Counted from the stretch's first letter, positions 15,078-25,986 are shown. The stretch is DNA of 64,000 nucleotides from Actinophytocola algeriensis (GCF_014203735.1 NZ_JACHJQ010000013.1:1-64000); one strand, 5' to 3'. Notes: a model not told the origin generated them from the letters alone. Program-made: numbers and translations.

Positions 15078-17588
15078 TCAGGCCCGCAGCGCGGCACCGA
15101 ACCGGGACGCGGCAGCAGCCACAGCGGTGTCCCGCGCCGCGGTCGCCTCCTCCACCGTCAAGGTCCGGTCCGGAGCCCGGAAGCGCAGCGAGTAGGCCAG
15201 CGAGCGCTTGCCCTCGCCGACCTGTTCGCCGGTGAACACGTCGAACAGGTTCAGCTCCTCGAGCAGGTCACCGCCGCCACCGCGCAGGGTGTCCGCGACC
15301 TCGGCGACCGGCACGGTCGCGTCGACCACCAGCGCCACGTCCAGCAGCACCGGCGGGTACGGCGACGGTGACGGCGCCGGCCTGCGCTCGACCAGCGGGA
15401 GCCCGTCGAGCTTCAGCTCCATCGCGCAGGTGCGCGCCGGCAGACCGAGCTTGTCGATCACCTTCGGGTGCAGCTCGCCCGCATAGCCCACGGCGAGGTC
15501 GCCCACCAGCAGCTGCGCGCACCGGCCCGGGTGCCACGGCGCCAGCTCGCCTGCCTTCACGGTCAGCTCGACACCGGCGGCCTCCGCGACGATCTCCGCC
15601 GCGCGCACCGCGTCCGACCAGCTCGCCCGGACGCCGGGGCCCCACCAGCCTGCCCGCTCGCGGTTGCCCGTCAGGACCACCGCCGTGTGCACCGGCTGCT
15701 GCGGTAGCGCGGCGTGCAGGCTCGCCACCTCCGCGTCGCTCGGGCGGCCGGCGACACCGACCTCGGGCACCGGCACCTGCTGCGCCTTCGGCAACGTCAC
15801 CTGCCCGATGTGGAACAGCGCGATGTCCCGCATGCCGCGGGACACGTTGCGCACCAAGGCATCCAGCAGCCCGGGCAGCAGGGTCGTGGCCAGCTCGCTG
15901 CGCTCGGCCTCGAGCGGGTTGACGATCGACACCGTCCGGCGGCGGCTGTCTTCCGGGGCCAGGCCCAGGGAGTCCCACACGCTCGGCGCCACGAACGGGA
16001 ACGGGAGGACCTCGACGTAGCCCGCCTCCGCGAGCGCGCGGCCGACCGACCGCCTGCGGCGCTGGCTCGCCGTGGTGCCGGTGCCGGGGCGCGCGGCGGG
16101 CAGGACGGTCGGGATGGTGTCGTAGCCCTCGAGCCGCAGCACCTCCTCGACCAGGTCGGCGGGCTCGGCGAGGTCGTGCCGCCACGTCGGCGGCTGGGCG
16201 ACGACGTAGGACTTGCCGTCGTCGCCGGTGAAGACCTCGGTGGTGCAGCCGATCTGCTGGAGCCGCCGCACGGTCGCGCCGCGCTCGTAGTTCGTGCCTG
16301 CCACGCGGTCGGGCAGGCCGAGCTGCATCGTCACCGTCGGGAGCGCGGTCACGCCGCCCTCGTCGGTGCGGCCCGGCTTGATGCTGCCGTCCGCGAAGTC
16401 ACGCAGCAGGCGCGCCGCCCGCTCCAGCGCCATCGGCGGGATGTTCGCGTCGACGTGCCGTTCGAACCGCTTCGAGGCCTCGGACGGCAGTTTGTGCCTG
16501 CGCACGGTCCGCGCGATCGAGGCCGGGTCCCAGACCGCGGCTTCGAGCAGGATGTCGGTGCTGTCGGCGTTGACCTCGGTGCTCGCGCCACCCATCACAC
16601 CCGCGAGCGAGACCGGGCCGGTCTCGTCGGCGATGACGATGTCGTCCGGGTCCAGCTCGCGGACGGTGTCGTCGAGCGTGGTGAGCTTCTCCCCCGGCTT
16701 CGCGCGCCGCACGACCAGCCCGCCCTTGATCGACGGCGTGTCGAAGGCGTGCATGGGCTGGCCCATCTCGAGCATCACGTAGTTCGTGACGTCGACGGCC
16801 AGCGAGATCGACCGGACACCGGCCAGCATGAGCCTGCGCCGGATCCAGAACGGGGTCGGCGCGGTCGGGTCCACCCCGGTCACGCGCCGCGCGACGAAGC
16901 GCGGGCAGTCGGTCTCGTGCTCCACGGTCACCGAGAACGCGTCACCCTCGGCACCCGGCGCGTCGATGGCGGCGGGGTCGCGGTAGTCGATGTCGAACGC
17001 GCAGGCCAGCTCGCGGGCGAGGCCGCGGATGGAGAACGCGTAGCCGCGATCGGGCGTGATCGACAGCTCGATCACGCTCTCGTCCAGGCCCAGCAGCTCG
17101 ACGGCGTCGTCACCGGCACCAGCCTCGCCGCTCGGCAGCACGAGGATGCCGGAGTGCTCGTCGCCCAGTCCCAGCTCGCGGGCCGAACAGATCATGCCGT
17201 TGCTGACCCGGCCGTACGTCTTGCGCGCGGCGATCGAGAACCCGCCGGGCAGCACCGCACCGGGCAACGCGACCACCACGAGGTCGCCCTCGGCGAAGTT
17301 CGTCGCGCCGCAGACGATCCCGCGCACGCGCGGCTCGCCCTCGATGACGTCGTCGTGGTCGTCGGCCTCCGCGACCTCGACCATGCAGTACCGGATCGGC
17401 TTCTTGAACTCGGTGAGCTCCTCGATCTCGGCGACGCGGCCGACCACGACGGGACCGGTCACCGGGCCGAGTGGCGTGACCTCCTCGACCTCGAGACCGA
17501 CACGGACGAACGCCTCGGCGATCTGTTCCGCCGAGTAGTTCTCGTCCGTCTCGAGGTGCTCGGTGAGCCAGCTGACGGGGACCCGCAC
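15078..17588 (-). CDS. pheT: phenylalanyl-tRNA synthetase beta subunit
   Basis: 836-residue beta chain of the alpha2-beta2 enzyme. Order of domains: N-terminal VPVSWL helix, EMAP/tRNA-binding OB fold (about 45-150, KKPIRYCMVEV), B3/B4 editing domain (about 210-370), B5 DNA-binding-like domain (about 400-475), catalytic-like core, and the C-terminal FDX-ACB anticodon-binding domain (last 95 residues, FDVFTGEQVGEGKRSLAYSL). GTG 17588 has GGAGAGG 7 nt upstream; the longer open frame is a shadow of pheS. Co-transcribed with pheS, 34-nt gap. Confidence 0.97.
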   Translation of the reverse strand: MRVPVSWLTEHLETDENYSAEQIAEAFVRVGLEVEEVTPLGPVTGPVVVGRVAEIEELTEFKKPIRYCMVEVAEADDHDDVIEGEPRVRGIVCGATNFAEGDLVVVALPGAVLPGGFSIAARKTYGRVSNGMICSARELGLGDEHSGILVLPSGEAGAGDDAVELLGLDESVIELSITPDRGYAFSIRGLARELACAFDIDYRDPAAIDAPGAEGDAFSVTVEHETDCPRFVARRVTGVDPTAPTPFWIRRRLMLAGVRSISLAVDVTNYVMLEMGQPMHAFDTPSIKGGLVVRRAKPGEKLTTLDDTVRELDPDDIVIADETGPVSLAGVMGGASTEVNADSTDILLEAAVWDPASIARTVRRHKLPSEASKRFERHVDANIPPMALERAARLLRDFADGSIKPGRTDEGGVTALPTVTMQLGLPDRVAGTNYERGATVRRLQQIGCTTEVFTGDDGKSYVVAQPPTWRHDLAEPADLVEEVLRLEGYDTIPTVLPAARPGTGTTASQRRRRSVGRALAEAGYVEVLPFPFVAPSVWDSLGLAPEDSRRRTVSIVNPLEAERSELATTLLPGLLDALVRNVSRGMRDIALFHIGQVTLPKAQQVPVPEVGVAGRPSDAEVASLHAALPQQPVHTAVVLTGNRERAGWWGPGVRASWSDAVRAAEIVAEAAGVELTVKAGELAPWHPGRCAQLLVGDLAVGYAGELHPKVIDKLGLPARTCAMELKLDGLPLVERRPAPSPSPYPPVLLDVALVVDATVPVAEVADTLRGGGGDLLEELNLFDVFTGEQVGEGKRSLAYSLRFRAPDRTLTVEEATAARDTAVAAAASRFGAALRA

Positions 17589-17622
17589 GGTGTTACCTCT
17601 CCTACTGACGGGTGTGGCGAGA

Positions 17623-18756
<1,134 letters not shown>

Positions 18757-18794
18757 CTAGGTGATCGGCTGATCCGGCCCGAACCCAGTTTCCC

Positions 18795-19622
18795 CTATCG
18801 GCGCTTCGGGGGGAACGCACCGGCCAGATCCGCGCCCCCGAACTCCCGCGGCACGCTCCGGTCCGCGGCGTAGTGGTACAGCGCGGTCTGGTAGATCCCG
18901 GATAGCGCGGTGATCAGCACGAGGCTCACGAGGAACCAGAGCACGGCGAGCGCGAAGCACACCATCGCCACCGCCCCGCCCGCGACGCCGCCGAGCACGA
19001 CCAGCAGCACGCTCGGCAGGACGAACAGGAACCCGACCGCGCCGATGCCCACGTTGCCCAGCACGTTCTCGCCCCAGGTGCCGCGGAACAGCTCGGCGGA
19101 ACGCTTGACCGCGGGCTTGGTGGTGGCGCGTTCGAGCACCATCACCGGCAGCACCAGGTAGGTGACGAGGCTCCAGGCCATGCCGATCAGACCGCCGACG
19201 ATGCGACCCAGGAAGCCGAGGCGTTCCTCGATGATCCGCAGGACCATCGACACGGTCGCCGACAGCAGCGCCCACGGCAGGAGCCTGCCCGCCATCGAGC
19301 CCGCGGTGCGCAGCCCGCCTGCGACGCTCGGGTCACCGCCCTTCAGCGCGACGTTCGCCTGCGAGATCAACGCCACGTTGAAGAAGATCGCCACGTAGGC
19401 GCTGACGACGTAGAACCCGGCCAGCAGCGCGTAGGTGCCGGGAGTCGCGCCGCCGTCACCGGAGCCGAAGTCGACCGTGAACACCGCGGGGGTGAGGAAG
19501 ATGATCGCCACCACCAGCCCCACCGCACCGGACAGGACCGGGAAGACCGCGAGTTCCTTGCGTGAGCGCAGCACGCGCCAGGACGCCGTGAACATTTCCC
19601 ACGAACGCTTGAACCGACCCAT
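18795..19622 (-). CDS. DUF6159-like integral membrane protein
   Basis: 275-residue protein with about six hydrophobic segments (VFPVLSGAVGLVVAIIFLT, then others to WFLVSLVLITALSGIY). The start SWEMFTASWRVLRSRKELAVFP matches the DUF6159 family of actinobacterial membrane proteins; function unknown. The C-terminal tail ends with the soluble ALYHYAADRSVPREF motif frequent in this family. ATG 19622. It precedes pheST but is separated from it by a hairpin and probably has its own promoter. Confidence 0.75.
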   Translation of the reverse strand: MGRFKRSWEMFTASWRVLRSRKELAVFPVLSGAVGLVVAIIFLTPAVFTVDFGSGDGGATPGTYALLAGFYVVSAYVAIFFNVALISQANVALKGGDPSVAGGLRTAGSMAGRLLPWALLSATVSMVLRIIEERLGFLGRIVGGLIGMAWSLVTYLVLPVMVLERATTKPAVKRSAELFRGTWGENVLGNVGIGAVGFLFVLPSVLLVVLGGVAGGAVAMVCFALAVLWFLVSLVLITALSGIYQTALYHYAADRSVPREFGGADLAGAFPPKRR

Positions 19623-19681
19623 GCGGAACCCCCAGGGAAGCCGTGACCCGATGCCAGCAGAGTGGTCGGATTCGCGTCTGA

Positions 19682-20509
19682 CTAAACCTGATCAGGTGAA
19701 CCGTGTGCACGCCACGCGCTCGCGTAGAGGCAGACGGTCGCGGCGGTGGCGAGGTTGAGGCTTTCCGCCCTGCCGTAGAGCGGCACGCGCACCGACTCGT
19801 CGGCGGCCTCCTTCACCGCGGCGGGCAGTCCGTGCGCCTCGCTGCCGAAGAGCCAGGCCACGGGCGCGGGTGCGGTGGCGGGGGTGAGTTCGGTGGTGGC
19901 GTAGCCGTCGGTGGCGACCAGCCGCAGACCGGCCGCGCGGCAGGCGGCCAGGGTCTCGTCGACGGTGGCGCGGGCGATCGGCAGGTGGAAGACGCTGCCG
20001 GTCGACGCGCGAACGCACTTGCCGTTGTGCGGGTCGACCACGTCCCCGGCCAGGACCACCGCGTCGGCGCCCGCCGCGTCGGCGACCCGGATGACCGTGC
20101 CCGCGTTGCCAGGGTCGGACACCTCGACCAGCACGGCGACCAGCGCGGGTGTGCCGGCCAGCGCGGTGGCGAGCGGCACGTCCACGAACGAGCACACCGC
20201 GACCACGCCCTGCGGTGTGACCGTGTCGGACAGGCCTGCCATCGCGCGGTCGGTCACCGGGGAGACGGGGACGTCCCGGCCGGCGGCGAGTGCGTGCAGT
20301 TCCGTGTCGCGGGCGGTGAACGCCTCGGTCACGAACAGTTCGTGCACCTCACCGGGCCACGTGAGCGCCTCGCGGACGGCCTGTGCGCCCTCGACGAGGA
20401 ACCGCCCGGCGCGCTGCCGCCCCACTCGGCGCGACAGGGCCCGGGCAGCAGCGACCCGGGGTGTCCGTTCGGTGAACGGAACTGCCCCGGGTCGTGGTGC
20501 GGTGCTCAG
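19682..20509 (-). CDS. TrmH/SpoU-family RNA 2'-O-methyltransferase
   Basis: SAM-dependent RNA ribose methyltransferase with a trefoil knot, about 275 residues. N-terminal substrate-binding domain ([23 protein letters not shown]) and SPOUT domain with [32 protein letters not shown] and [21 protein letters not shown] motifs. The likely start is a CTG at 20509 that forms a CTGA overlap with the rplT stop, because similarity appears to begin there ([19 protein letters not shown]). The first GTG in frame (20425) would remove part of the N-terminal domain. Follows infC-rpmI-rplT as in many actinobacteria. Confidence 0.88.
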   Translation of the reverse strand: MSTAPRPGAVPFTERTPRVAAARALSRRVGRQRAGRFLVEGAQAVREALTWPGEVHELFVTEAFTARDTELHALAAGRDVPVSPVTDRAMAGLSDTVTPQGVVAVCSFVDVPLATALAGTPALVAVLVEVSDPGNAGTVIRVADAAGADAVVLAGDVVDPHNGKCVRASTGSVFHLPIARATVDETLAACRAAGLRLVATDGYATTELTPATAPAPVAWLFGSEAHGLPAAVKEAADESVRVPLYGRAESLNLATAATVCLYASAWRAHGSPDQV

Positions 20510-20883
20510 GAAGCGGCCTTGCCCTGCTGGTCGGCGTTGGCACGCGCGACCTCGACGAGCGCGGCGAACGCGCCCGCGTCGTTCACGGCCAGCTCGGCGA
20601 GGATCTTGCGGTCGACCTCGACACCCGCGTTCTTCAGACCCTGGATGAAGCGGTTGTAGGTCAGGCCGTTCTGGCGAGCCGCGGCGTTGATGCGGGTGAT
20701 CCACAGCTGCCGGAAGTCACCCTTGCGGGCACGGCGGTCCCGGTAGGCGTAGTTGAGCGAGTGGAGCATCTGCTCCTTCGCCTTGCGGTACAGCCGCGAG
20801 CGCTGGCCACGGTAGCCGCTGGCCAGCTCAAGGGTGGTGCGGCGCTTCTTTTGGGCGTTGACTGCCCGCTTGACGCGTGCCAC
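20506..20883 (-). CDS. rplT: 50S ribosomal protein L20
   Basis: 125-residue 23S rRNA-binding assembly protein. Starts with the basic arm [15 protein letters not shown] and contains [29 protein letters not shown], diagnostic for L20; slightly longer than the family average because of an Ala-rich C-terminus. GTG start. Third ribosomal-process gene of the infC operon; L20 can autoregulate such operons in other bacteria, but no mimic structure is recognised here. Confidence 0.98.
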   Translation of the reverse strand: MARVKRAVNAQKKRRTTLELASGYRGQRSRLYRKAKEQMLHSLNYAYRDRRARKGDFRQLWITRINAAARQNGLTYNRFIQGLKNAGVEVDRKILAELAVNDAGAFAALVEVARANADQQGKAAS

Positions 20884-20953
20884 GGTGCGAATCCGATCGA
20901 TCTCGAGGGCGGCGGTCCCGCGCGCCCAGTGTGGTCAGGGAAACGAGTGCCGG

Positions 20954-21148
20954 TCAGCGACCGAGCAGCTTCTTCACGCGCTTGACGTCGGCCTTGGCCA
21001 GCTCTTCGGTGCCGGACAGGCGACGGGTCACCCTGCTGGACTTCTTCTCCAGCTTGTGGCGGAGACCGGTCTGCTGACGACGGAGCTTTCCCTTGCCGGT
21101 GACCCGAACGCGCTTCGAGGTACCGGAGTGGGTCTTGTTCTTGGGCAT
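20954..21148 (-). CDS. rpmI: 50S ribosomal protein L35
   Basis: 64-residue basic protein beginning [20 protein letters not shown] and containing [21 protein letters not shown], typical of L35. ATG 21148 follows AAGGAAC. Lies between infC and rplT, with a 70-nt gap to rplT. Confidence 0.98.
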   Translation of the reverse strand: MPKNKTHSGTSKRVRVTGKGKLRRQQTGLRHKLEKKSSRVTRRLSGTEELAKADVKRVKKLLGR

Positions 21149-21234
21149 GGTGTTCCTTGCCGTCTTCCTTGCGCGGTTGTACGACCGGGTGCGTCACGCC
21201 TCGCGGTGAGACGCACTCGGCCCTGTTCGGACGA

Positions 21235-21816
21235 TCAGTTCGTGTCGGCGGCGGCAGCGTCGGCGGGGTCAGCGGCGTCAGCGCTGGGCTTCGGCCGCGT
21301 CTTCTGGGTCTTGTGCGGCGCCAACACCATGATCATGTTCCGGCCGTCCTGCTTCGGCGCGGCCTCGACGAAGCCGAGATCGGCGACGTCCTCGGACAGC
21401 CGCTGCAGCAGCCGGAAGCCAAGTTCGGGGCGGGACTGCTCACGTCCGCGGAACATGATCGTCACCTTGACCTTGTTCCCGTGTTCGAGGAAGCGGATCA
21501 CGTGACCACGTTTGGTCTCGTAGTCGTGCTTGTCGATCTTCGGGCGGAGCTTCTGCTCCTTGATCACGGTGAGCTGCTGGTTTCGACGCGACTCGCGTGC
21601 CTTCTGCGCGCTCTCGTACTTGAACTTGCCGAAGTCCATGAGCTTGCAGACCGGCGGACGAGCCTGCGGGGCTACCTCCACGAGGTCCAGGTCCGCTTCC
21701 TGAGCGAGGCGGAGTGCGTCTTCGATGCGCACTATCCCCACCTGCTCGCCGTTCGGTCCGACGAGTCGGACTTCCGGAACTCGGATGCGGTCGTTGATGC
21801 GTGTCTCGGAGCTGAT
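21235..21816 (-). CDS. infC: translation initiation factor IF-3
   Basis: 193-residue two-domain factor. N-domain: [19 protein letters not shown] then [21 protein letters not shown]; linker [16 protein letters not shown]-domain: [18 protein letters not shown] and [14 protein letters not shown]. The reading frame has no ATG or GTG before the conserved N-domain; GAGGAGG (21827-21821) is followed 4 nt later by ATC at 21816, giving [12 protein letters not shown] rare start of the AUU class is the known basis of IF-3 autoregulation in E. coli. The C-terminal Ala/Asp-rich tail is an actinobacterial extension. Confidence 0.95.
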   Translation of the reverse strand: MSSETRINDRIRVPEVRLVGPNGEQVGIVRIEDALRLAQEADLDLVEVAPQARPPVCKLMDFGKFKYESAQKARESRRNQQLTVIKEQKLRPKIDKHDYETKRGHVIRFLEHGNKVKVTIMFRGREQSRPELGFRLLQRLSEDVADLGFVEAAPKQDGRNMIMVLAPHKTQKTRPKPSADAADPADAAAADTN

Positions 21817-21882
21817 GGGGCCTCCTCGGGCCGGGTTCGTCTTTCTCCTCCGCGACCCTCACGGATCCCCATCAAGCACGAA

Positions 21883-21911
21883 GCCCCGGTCGTCTGATGG
21901 ACGAACGGGGC
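21883..21911 (-). promoter_or_regulatory. infC leader hairpin
   Basis: Twelve-bp stem with one mismatch and a 5-nt loop (GCCCCGGTCGTC ... GACGAACGGGGC) about 67 nt upstream of the infC start, inside a 289-nt region without a gene. Probably part of the 5' leader of the operon; regulatory role unproven. Confidence 0.45.
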
Positions 21912-22037
21912 CCGCTTCCGATCACTCGTCGCACCCGACGAGAAACCGCGCCCGAATGCCGGAGCTGTCCGGTACAGGTCGCGGCGACCGGAACCCGGCC
22001 ACTGTGTGACTCGGGTGGGAGCGGGGCTCCACTTGTA

Positions 22038-22057
22038 CAGTCTCGCAAGCGAGACTG
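22038..22057. terminator. 20-bp perfect inverted repeat
   Basis: CAGTCTCGCAAGCGAGACTG is a perfect palindrome 49 nt downstream of the response regulator stop, on the path to infC. A terminator for the two-component operon is the simplest reading; an operator near the infC promoter is the alternative. Confidence 0.45.
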
Positions 22058-22105
22058 GTCGCGTCGTTCAGGATAACACCACCGCCTGGCCGGTTGTTCC
22101 ACCGG

Positions 22106-22780
22106 TCAGGTCCTGGCCCACTGATAGCGCAACTCGGGCCGTCCGACCTGACCGTACCTCGGCTGCCGGATCGCCATCCCGTGGTCCGCGAGGTACTCCA
22201 GGTACCGGCGCGCGGTCACGCGGGACATGCCGAGCGCGTCCCCTGCCGCGCCCGCGGAGAGCCCCTCCGCCGCGCCACGCAGTGCGGCCGCGACGGCGTC
22301 GAGCGTCGGTGCGCTCATGCCCTTGGGCAGCTGGGCGCCCTCACTGCCGCGCAGTGTGGCGAAGAGGTGGTCGACGTTCGTCTGGTCGGCCTCCTGGGCC
22401 TGGTCGACGCCGTGCCGGAACCGCGCGTACCGCTCGAGCTTGTCGCGCAGTGTCGCGAAGGTGAACGGCTTCAGCAGGTACTGCACCACGCCGCTGGACA
22501 CCGCGGCCCGCACCAGCGCCAGGTCCCGCGCGGAGGTCACCATGATCACGTCGACGAGCCTGCCCTCGGCCCGCAGCGCGCGGCACAGGTCGAGCCCGTT
22601 GCCGTCGGGCAGGTACTGGTCGAGCAGCAGGAGGTCCACGTCCAGCCGCCCGAGCGCCCGCCGCGCCTCCCCGGCCGAGTGCACGACCCCGGCGACGGCG
22701 AACCCGTCGACCCGCTCGACGTAGAGCCGGTGCGCGTCGGCGGCGACGAGGTCGTCCTCGACCACCAGCACTGCAATCAT
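22106..22780 (-). CDS. CitB/DcuR-type response regulator
   Basis: 224-residue transcription regulator. Receiver domain residues 1-120 with phospho-acceptor Asp54 (LLLDQYLPDG), acidic pair at 9-10, VTSARD and LKPF switch residues. The C-terminal part has a helix-turn-helix (GAAGDALGMSRVTARRYLEYL) as in DcuR/CitB/DpiA regulators of citrate and C4-dicarboxylate use. Paired with the histidine kinase 57 nt upstream and divergent from dctA, its likely target. Confidence 0.92.
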   Translation of the reverse strand: MIAVLVVEDDLVAADAHRLYVERVDGFAVAGVVHSAGEARRALGRLDVDLLLLDQYLPDGNGLDLCRALRAEGRLVDVIMVTSARDLALVRAAVSSGVVQYLLKPFTFATLRDKLERYARFRHGVDQAQEADQTNVDHLFATLRGSEGAQLPKGMSAPTLDAVAAALRGAAEGLSAGAAGDALGMSRVTARRYLEYLADHGMAIRQPRYGQVGRPELRYQWART

Positions 22781-22837
22781 GGGTCGCCGCGCTCCTCCGC
22801 TACCACGTCGTCTTCCCTCCGGCGCTCCGCTCCCCGA

Positions 22838-24433
22838 TCACGTCGACACCAACGCGGTCGGGAGCCGGACCGCGAACACCGCGCCGCGTTCCCCCTGGCT
22901 CACCTCGATCGTGCCGTTGCCCCTGTGCACCGCCTGCCGCACCAGCGCGAGCCCGAGGCCGCGGCCGTCCGCTTTCGTGGACCAGCCGCGGTCGAACGCC
23001 ACCTCGCCCGCCGCGAGGCCGGCGCCGGTGTCCTCGACGCGCAGGAGCAGCGCGCCGTCCTCGGTGCGGGCGGTGACGAACACCTTCGGCGCGTTCCCGC
23101 CCTCGATGGCCGCGTCGAGCGCGTTGTCGATGAGGTTGCCGAGGATGGTGACCACGTCCCTCGGCGCGAGGGTGCCGCCCAGCACCGCGTCGTCGATCTC
23201 CGTCTCGGGCGTGATCACCAGCTCGGCGCCGCGTTCGTTCGCCTCGGCCGCCTTGCCGAGCAGCAGCGCCGCGAGCACCGGCTCGGACACCGCGTCCACC
23301 ACGCGGTCGGTGAGCTGCTGCGCGAGCGCCAGCTCGGCGGTCGCGAACTCGACGGCCTCCTCGTAGCGGCCGAGCTCCACGAGCGACACGACCGTGTGCA
23401 GCCGGTTCGCGGCCTCGTGCGCCTGCGAGCGCAGCGACTCGGCGAAGCCGCGGACCGAGTCCAGCTCGCCGGTGAGCGCCTGCAGGTCGGTGTGGTCCCG
23501 CAGGGTCACGACCGTGCCGTGCGCGCGGTTGCCGGAGCGGACCGGAGTGCCGTTCACGACCAGCACGCGCCGGTCGGTCAGGTGGATCTCGTCACGGGTG
23601 GTGCGGTCGGGCGCCATGCTCGCGACCATCGCCGCGGGCAGCCCGAGGTCGCCGAGTGCCTTGCCCTCGATGTCGTCGGCCAGGTCCAGCAGCTCGCGGG
23701 CACCGTCGTTGCAGAGCGTCACCCGGCCTGCCTGGTCGACCAGCAGGAGGCCTTCGCGGACGGTGTGCAGGATCGCCTCGTGGTACTCCAGGCGCCTGCC
23801 GAGTTCCGCTGGCCCGAGGCCGTGGGTCTGCCGGTCGAGGCGCCTGCTGACGAGGTAGGTGCCGGTCATGCCGGCCGCGAGCGTCACGAGCGCGACCAGG
23901 ACCAGCGGTACGAGCCGGTCGCGGACCTGCCCGGCGATCGCGTCGAGCGTGATGCCGACGCTGACCAGTGCCGCGATCCGGTCGCCGTCGCGGACCGGGA
24001 CCACCGCGCGGACCGACGGGCCGAGCGTGCCGGTGTAGGTCTCGGTGAAGACCTCGCCCGCGAGCGCGTCCTCGATGTGGCCGAGGAACTTCTCGCCGAT
24101 GCGGTCCGGGTTCGGGTGGGTGTATCTGAAGCCCGAGGTGTCCATGATCGTGATGAAGTCGACGCCGGTGTCGCGGCGGACGCGCTCGGCGAAGGGCTGC
24201 AGCACCGCGCTCGGTTCCCTCGCCTCGACGGCGTCGACGACCGCGGGTGAGTCCGCGATGGTCAGCGCGACCGAGACGACCTCCTCGCGCGTCGAGTCCT
24301 CGGTCCGGTCGGCCACGTCGAGGTACGCGAGGAGCGCGCCCGCGACGACCAGCACCCCGACGATGATCACCTGGAGCACCAGCAGCTGCCGCGCGAGGCT
24401 CCAACCTCCACGGCGCTCACCTGTCATGCGCAT
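22838..24433 (-). CDS. CitA/DcuS-type sensor histidine kinase
   Basis: About 531-residue membrane kinase. TM1 near the N-terminus (LLVLQVIIVGVLVVAGALLA), extracytoplasmic PAS-like ligand domain with ITIMDTSGFRYTHPNPDRIG, the C4-dicarboxylate/citrate-sensor pattern, then TM2 (LVPLVLVALVTLAAGMTGTYL), cytoplasmic PAS (about 205-310), dimerisation box QAHEAANRLHTVVSLVELG with the His, and the ATPase boxes NLIDNALDAA, DTGAG and GRGLGLALV. Several ATGs are close together (24451, 24433, 24427); none has a strong ribosome site. Confidence 0.93.
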   Translation of the reverse strand: MRMTGERRGGWSLARQLLVLQVIIVGVLVVAGALLAYLDVADRTEDSTREEVVSVALTIADSPAVVDAVEAREPSAVLQPFAERVRRDTGVDFITIMDTSGFRYTHPNPDRIGEKFLGHIEDALAGEVFTETYTGTLGPSVRAVVPVRDGDRIAALVSVGITLDAIAGQVRDRLVPLVLVALVTLAAGMTGTYLVSRRLDRQTHGLGPAELGRRLEYHEAILHTVREGLLLVDQAGRVTLCNDGARELLDLADDIEGKALGDLGLPAAMVASMAPDRTTRDEIHLTDRRVLVVNGTPVRSGNRAHGTVVTLRDHTDLQALTGELDSVRGFAESLRSQAHEAANRLHTVVSLVELGRYEEAVEFATAELALAQQLTDRVVDAVSEPVLAALLLGKAAEANERGAELVITPETEIDDAVLGGTLAPRDVVTILGNLIDNALDAAIEGGNAPKVFVTARTEDGALLLRVEDTGAGLAAGEVAFDRGWSTKADGRGLGLALVRQAVHRGNGTIEVSQGERGAVFAVRLPTALVST

Positions 24434-24548
24434 CAGTGTGGCCCGCTTCACAATGATCTTGGAAAGCCCATCTACTTAATGAACACAAACGTGACCCACC
24501 TCATAGCGGTTCGGAGAATCACCGCAACCAGCCCTGCCAGGAGGTCTC

Positions 24549-25934
24549 GTGTCCAGCGTTGAACAACCGGCCCGCCCACGTCGTCGGGACCGGACCCATC
24601 TCCTCTACATCGCCGTGATCGTCGCGGTCGCGGCCGGCATCCTGATCGGTCTGGTGTGGCCGGAAGTCGGCAAGGAACTGAAACCGCTCGGCACCGGGTT
24701 CGTCAACCTGATCAAGATGATGATCAGCCCGATCATCTTCTGCACGATCGTGCTCGGCGTCGGCTCGGTGGCCAAGGCCGCGAAGGTCGGCAAGGTCGGC
24801 ACGCTCGCCATCGGTTACTTCCTCGCGATGTCGACGGTGGCGCTGGTCATCGGCCTCATCGTCGGCAACATCCTGCACCCCGGCGAGGGGCTGCAGCTCA
24901 CCGACACCGTCCGCGAAGCGGGCCAGGGACAGGTGAAGGAGTCCGAGGGCACGGTCGACTTCCTGCTCGGCATCATCCCGGCGACGCTCGTGTCGGCGTT
25001 CACCGAGGGTTCGGTGCTCCAGACGCTGCTCGTCGCGTTGCTCGCCGGGTTCGCCGTGCAGGCGCTGGGCGCCAAGGGCGAGCCGATCCTGCGCGGCGTC
25101 GGCCACATCCAGCGGCTGGTCTTCCGCATCCTGGCGATGATCATGTGGGCGGCGCCGGTCGGCGCGTTCGGCGCGATCGCCGCGGTGGTCGGCGAGACCG
25201 GCGTGGACGCGTTGAAGAGCCTCGCGATCATCATGATCGGCTTCTACGCGACCTGCCTGCTGTTCGTGTTCGTGATCCTGTCGTCGCTGCTGTGGCTGGT
25301 CGCGCGGATGAACATCCTGACGCTGTTCCGCTACCTGTCGCGCGAGTTCCTGCTGATCCTGTCGACCTCGTCGTCCGAGGTGGCGCTGCCGAGGCTGATC
25401 GCGAAGATGGAGCACCTCGGCGTCAGCAAGCCGGTCGCGGGCATCACGATCCCGACCGGGTACTCGTTCAACCTCGACGGCACCGCGATCTACCTGACCA
25501 TGGCGACGCTGTTCATCGCCGAGGCCATGGACGCGCCGCTGTCGGTTGGCGAGCAGATCGGGTTGCTGCTGTTCATGATCATCGCGTCGAAGGGTGCGGC
25601 CGGTGTGACCGGCGCGGGCCTCGCGACGCTGGCCGGTGGTCTGCAGTCGCACCGGCCGGAGCTGGTCGACGGCGTCGGTCTCATCGTCGGCATCGACCGG
25701 TTCATGTCCGAGGCGCGAGCGCTGACGAACTTCGCGGGCAACTCGGTCGCGACCGTGCTCGTCGGCACGTGGACCAGGGAGTTCGACCGCGACCAGGCGA
25801 ACAGGGTGCTCTCCGGCGAGGACCCGTTCGACGAGAAGACGCTGATCGACGACCACTCCGCGGACACCCCGCAGGACGGTCCGGCAGCGCGGACGGAAGC
25901 TGCCGCGACAGCGGCGGCCGAGTCCGGCAAGTAG
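24549..25934 (+). CDS. dctA: C4-dicarboxylate:cation symporter
   Basis: 461-residue DAACS-family secondary transporter that imports succinate, fumarate or malate with protons or sodium. The hallmark segments are STSSSEVALPRLI (re-entrant loop 1), GYSFNLDGTAIYLT (TM7) and SKGAAGVTGAG (loop 2). About eight transmembrane helices with a charged C-terminal tail. GTG 24549 has AGGAGG 4 nt upstream. Divergent from the CitA/B-type pair, 97-115 bp apart, as expected for a carrier induced by its substrate. Confidence 0.94.
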   Translation: MSSVEQPARPRRRDRTHLLYIAVIVAVAAGILIGLVWPEVGKELKPLGTGFVNLIKMMISPIIFCTIVLGVGSVAKAAKVGKVGTLAIGYFLAMSTVALVIGLIVGNILHPGEGLQLTDTVREAGQGQVKESEGTVDFLLGIIPATLVSAFTEGSVLQTLLVALLAGFAVQALGAKGEPILRGVGHIQRLVFRILAMIMWAAPVGAFGAIAAVVGETGVDALKSLAIIMIGFYATCLLFVFVILSSLLWLVARMNILTLFRYLSREFLLILSTSSSEVALPRLIAKMEHLGVSKPVAGITIPTGYSFNLDGTAIYLTMATLFIAEAMDAPLSVGEQIGLLLFMIIASKGAAGVTGAGLATLAGGLQSHRPELVDGVGLIVGIDRFMSEARALTNFAGNSVATVLVGTWTREFDRDQANRVLSGEDPFDEKTLIDDHSADTPQDGPAARTEAAATAAAESGK

Positions 25935-25951
25935 CTCCACTCCGGGAGACG

Positions 25952-25982
25952 ACGGCCGCCCTGCCATCCCAAGGGCGGCCGT
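25952..25982. terminator. bidirectional terminator after dctA
   Basis: ACGGCCGCCCT, a 9-nt loop and AGGGCGGCCGT give an 11-bp perfect stem between convergent dctA and the PNPOx-like gene, followed by TCTCCTATTT on the plus strand. Confidence 0.85.
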
Positions 25983-25986
25983 TCTC

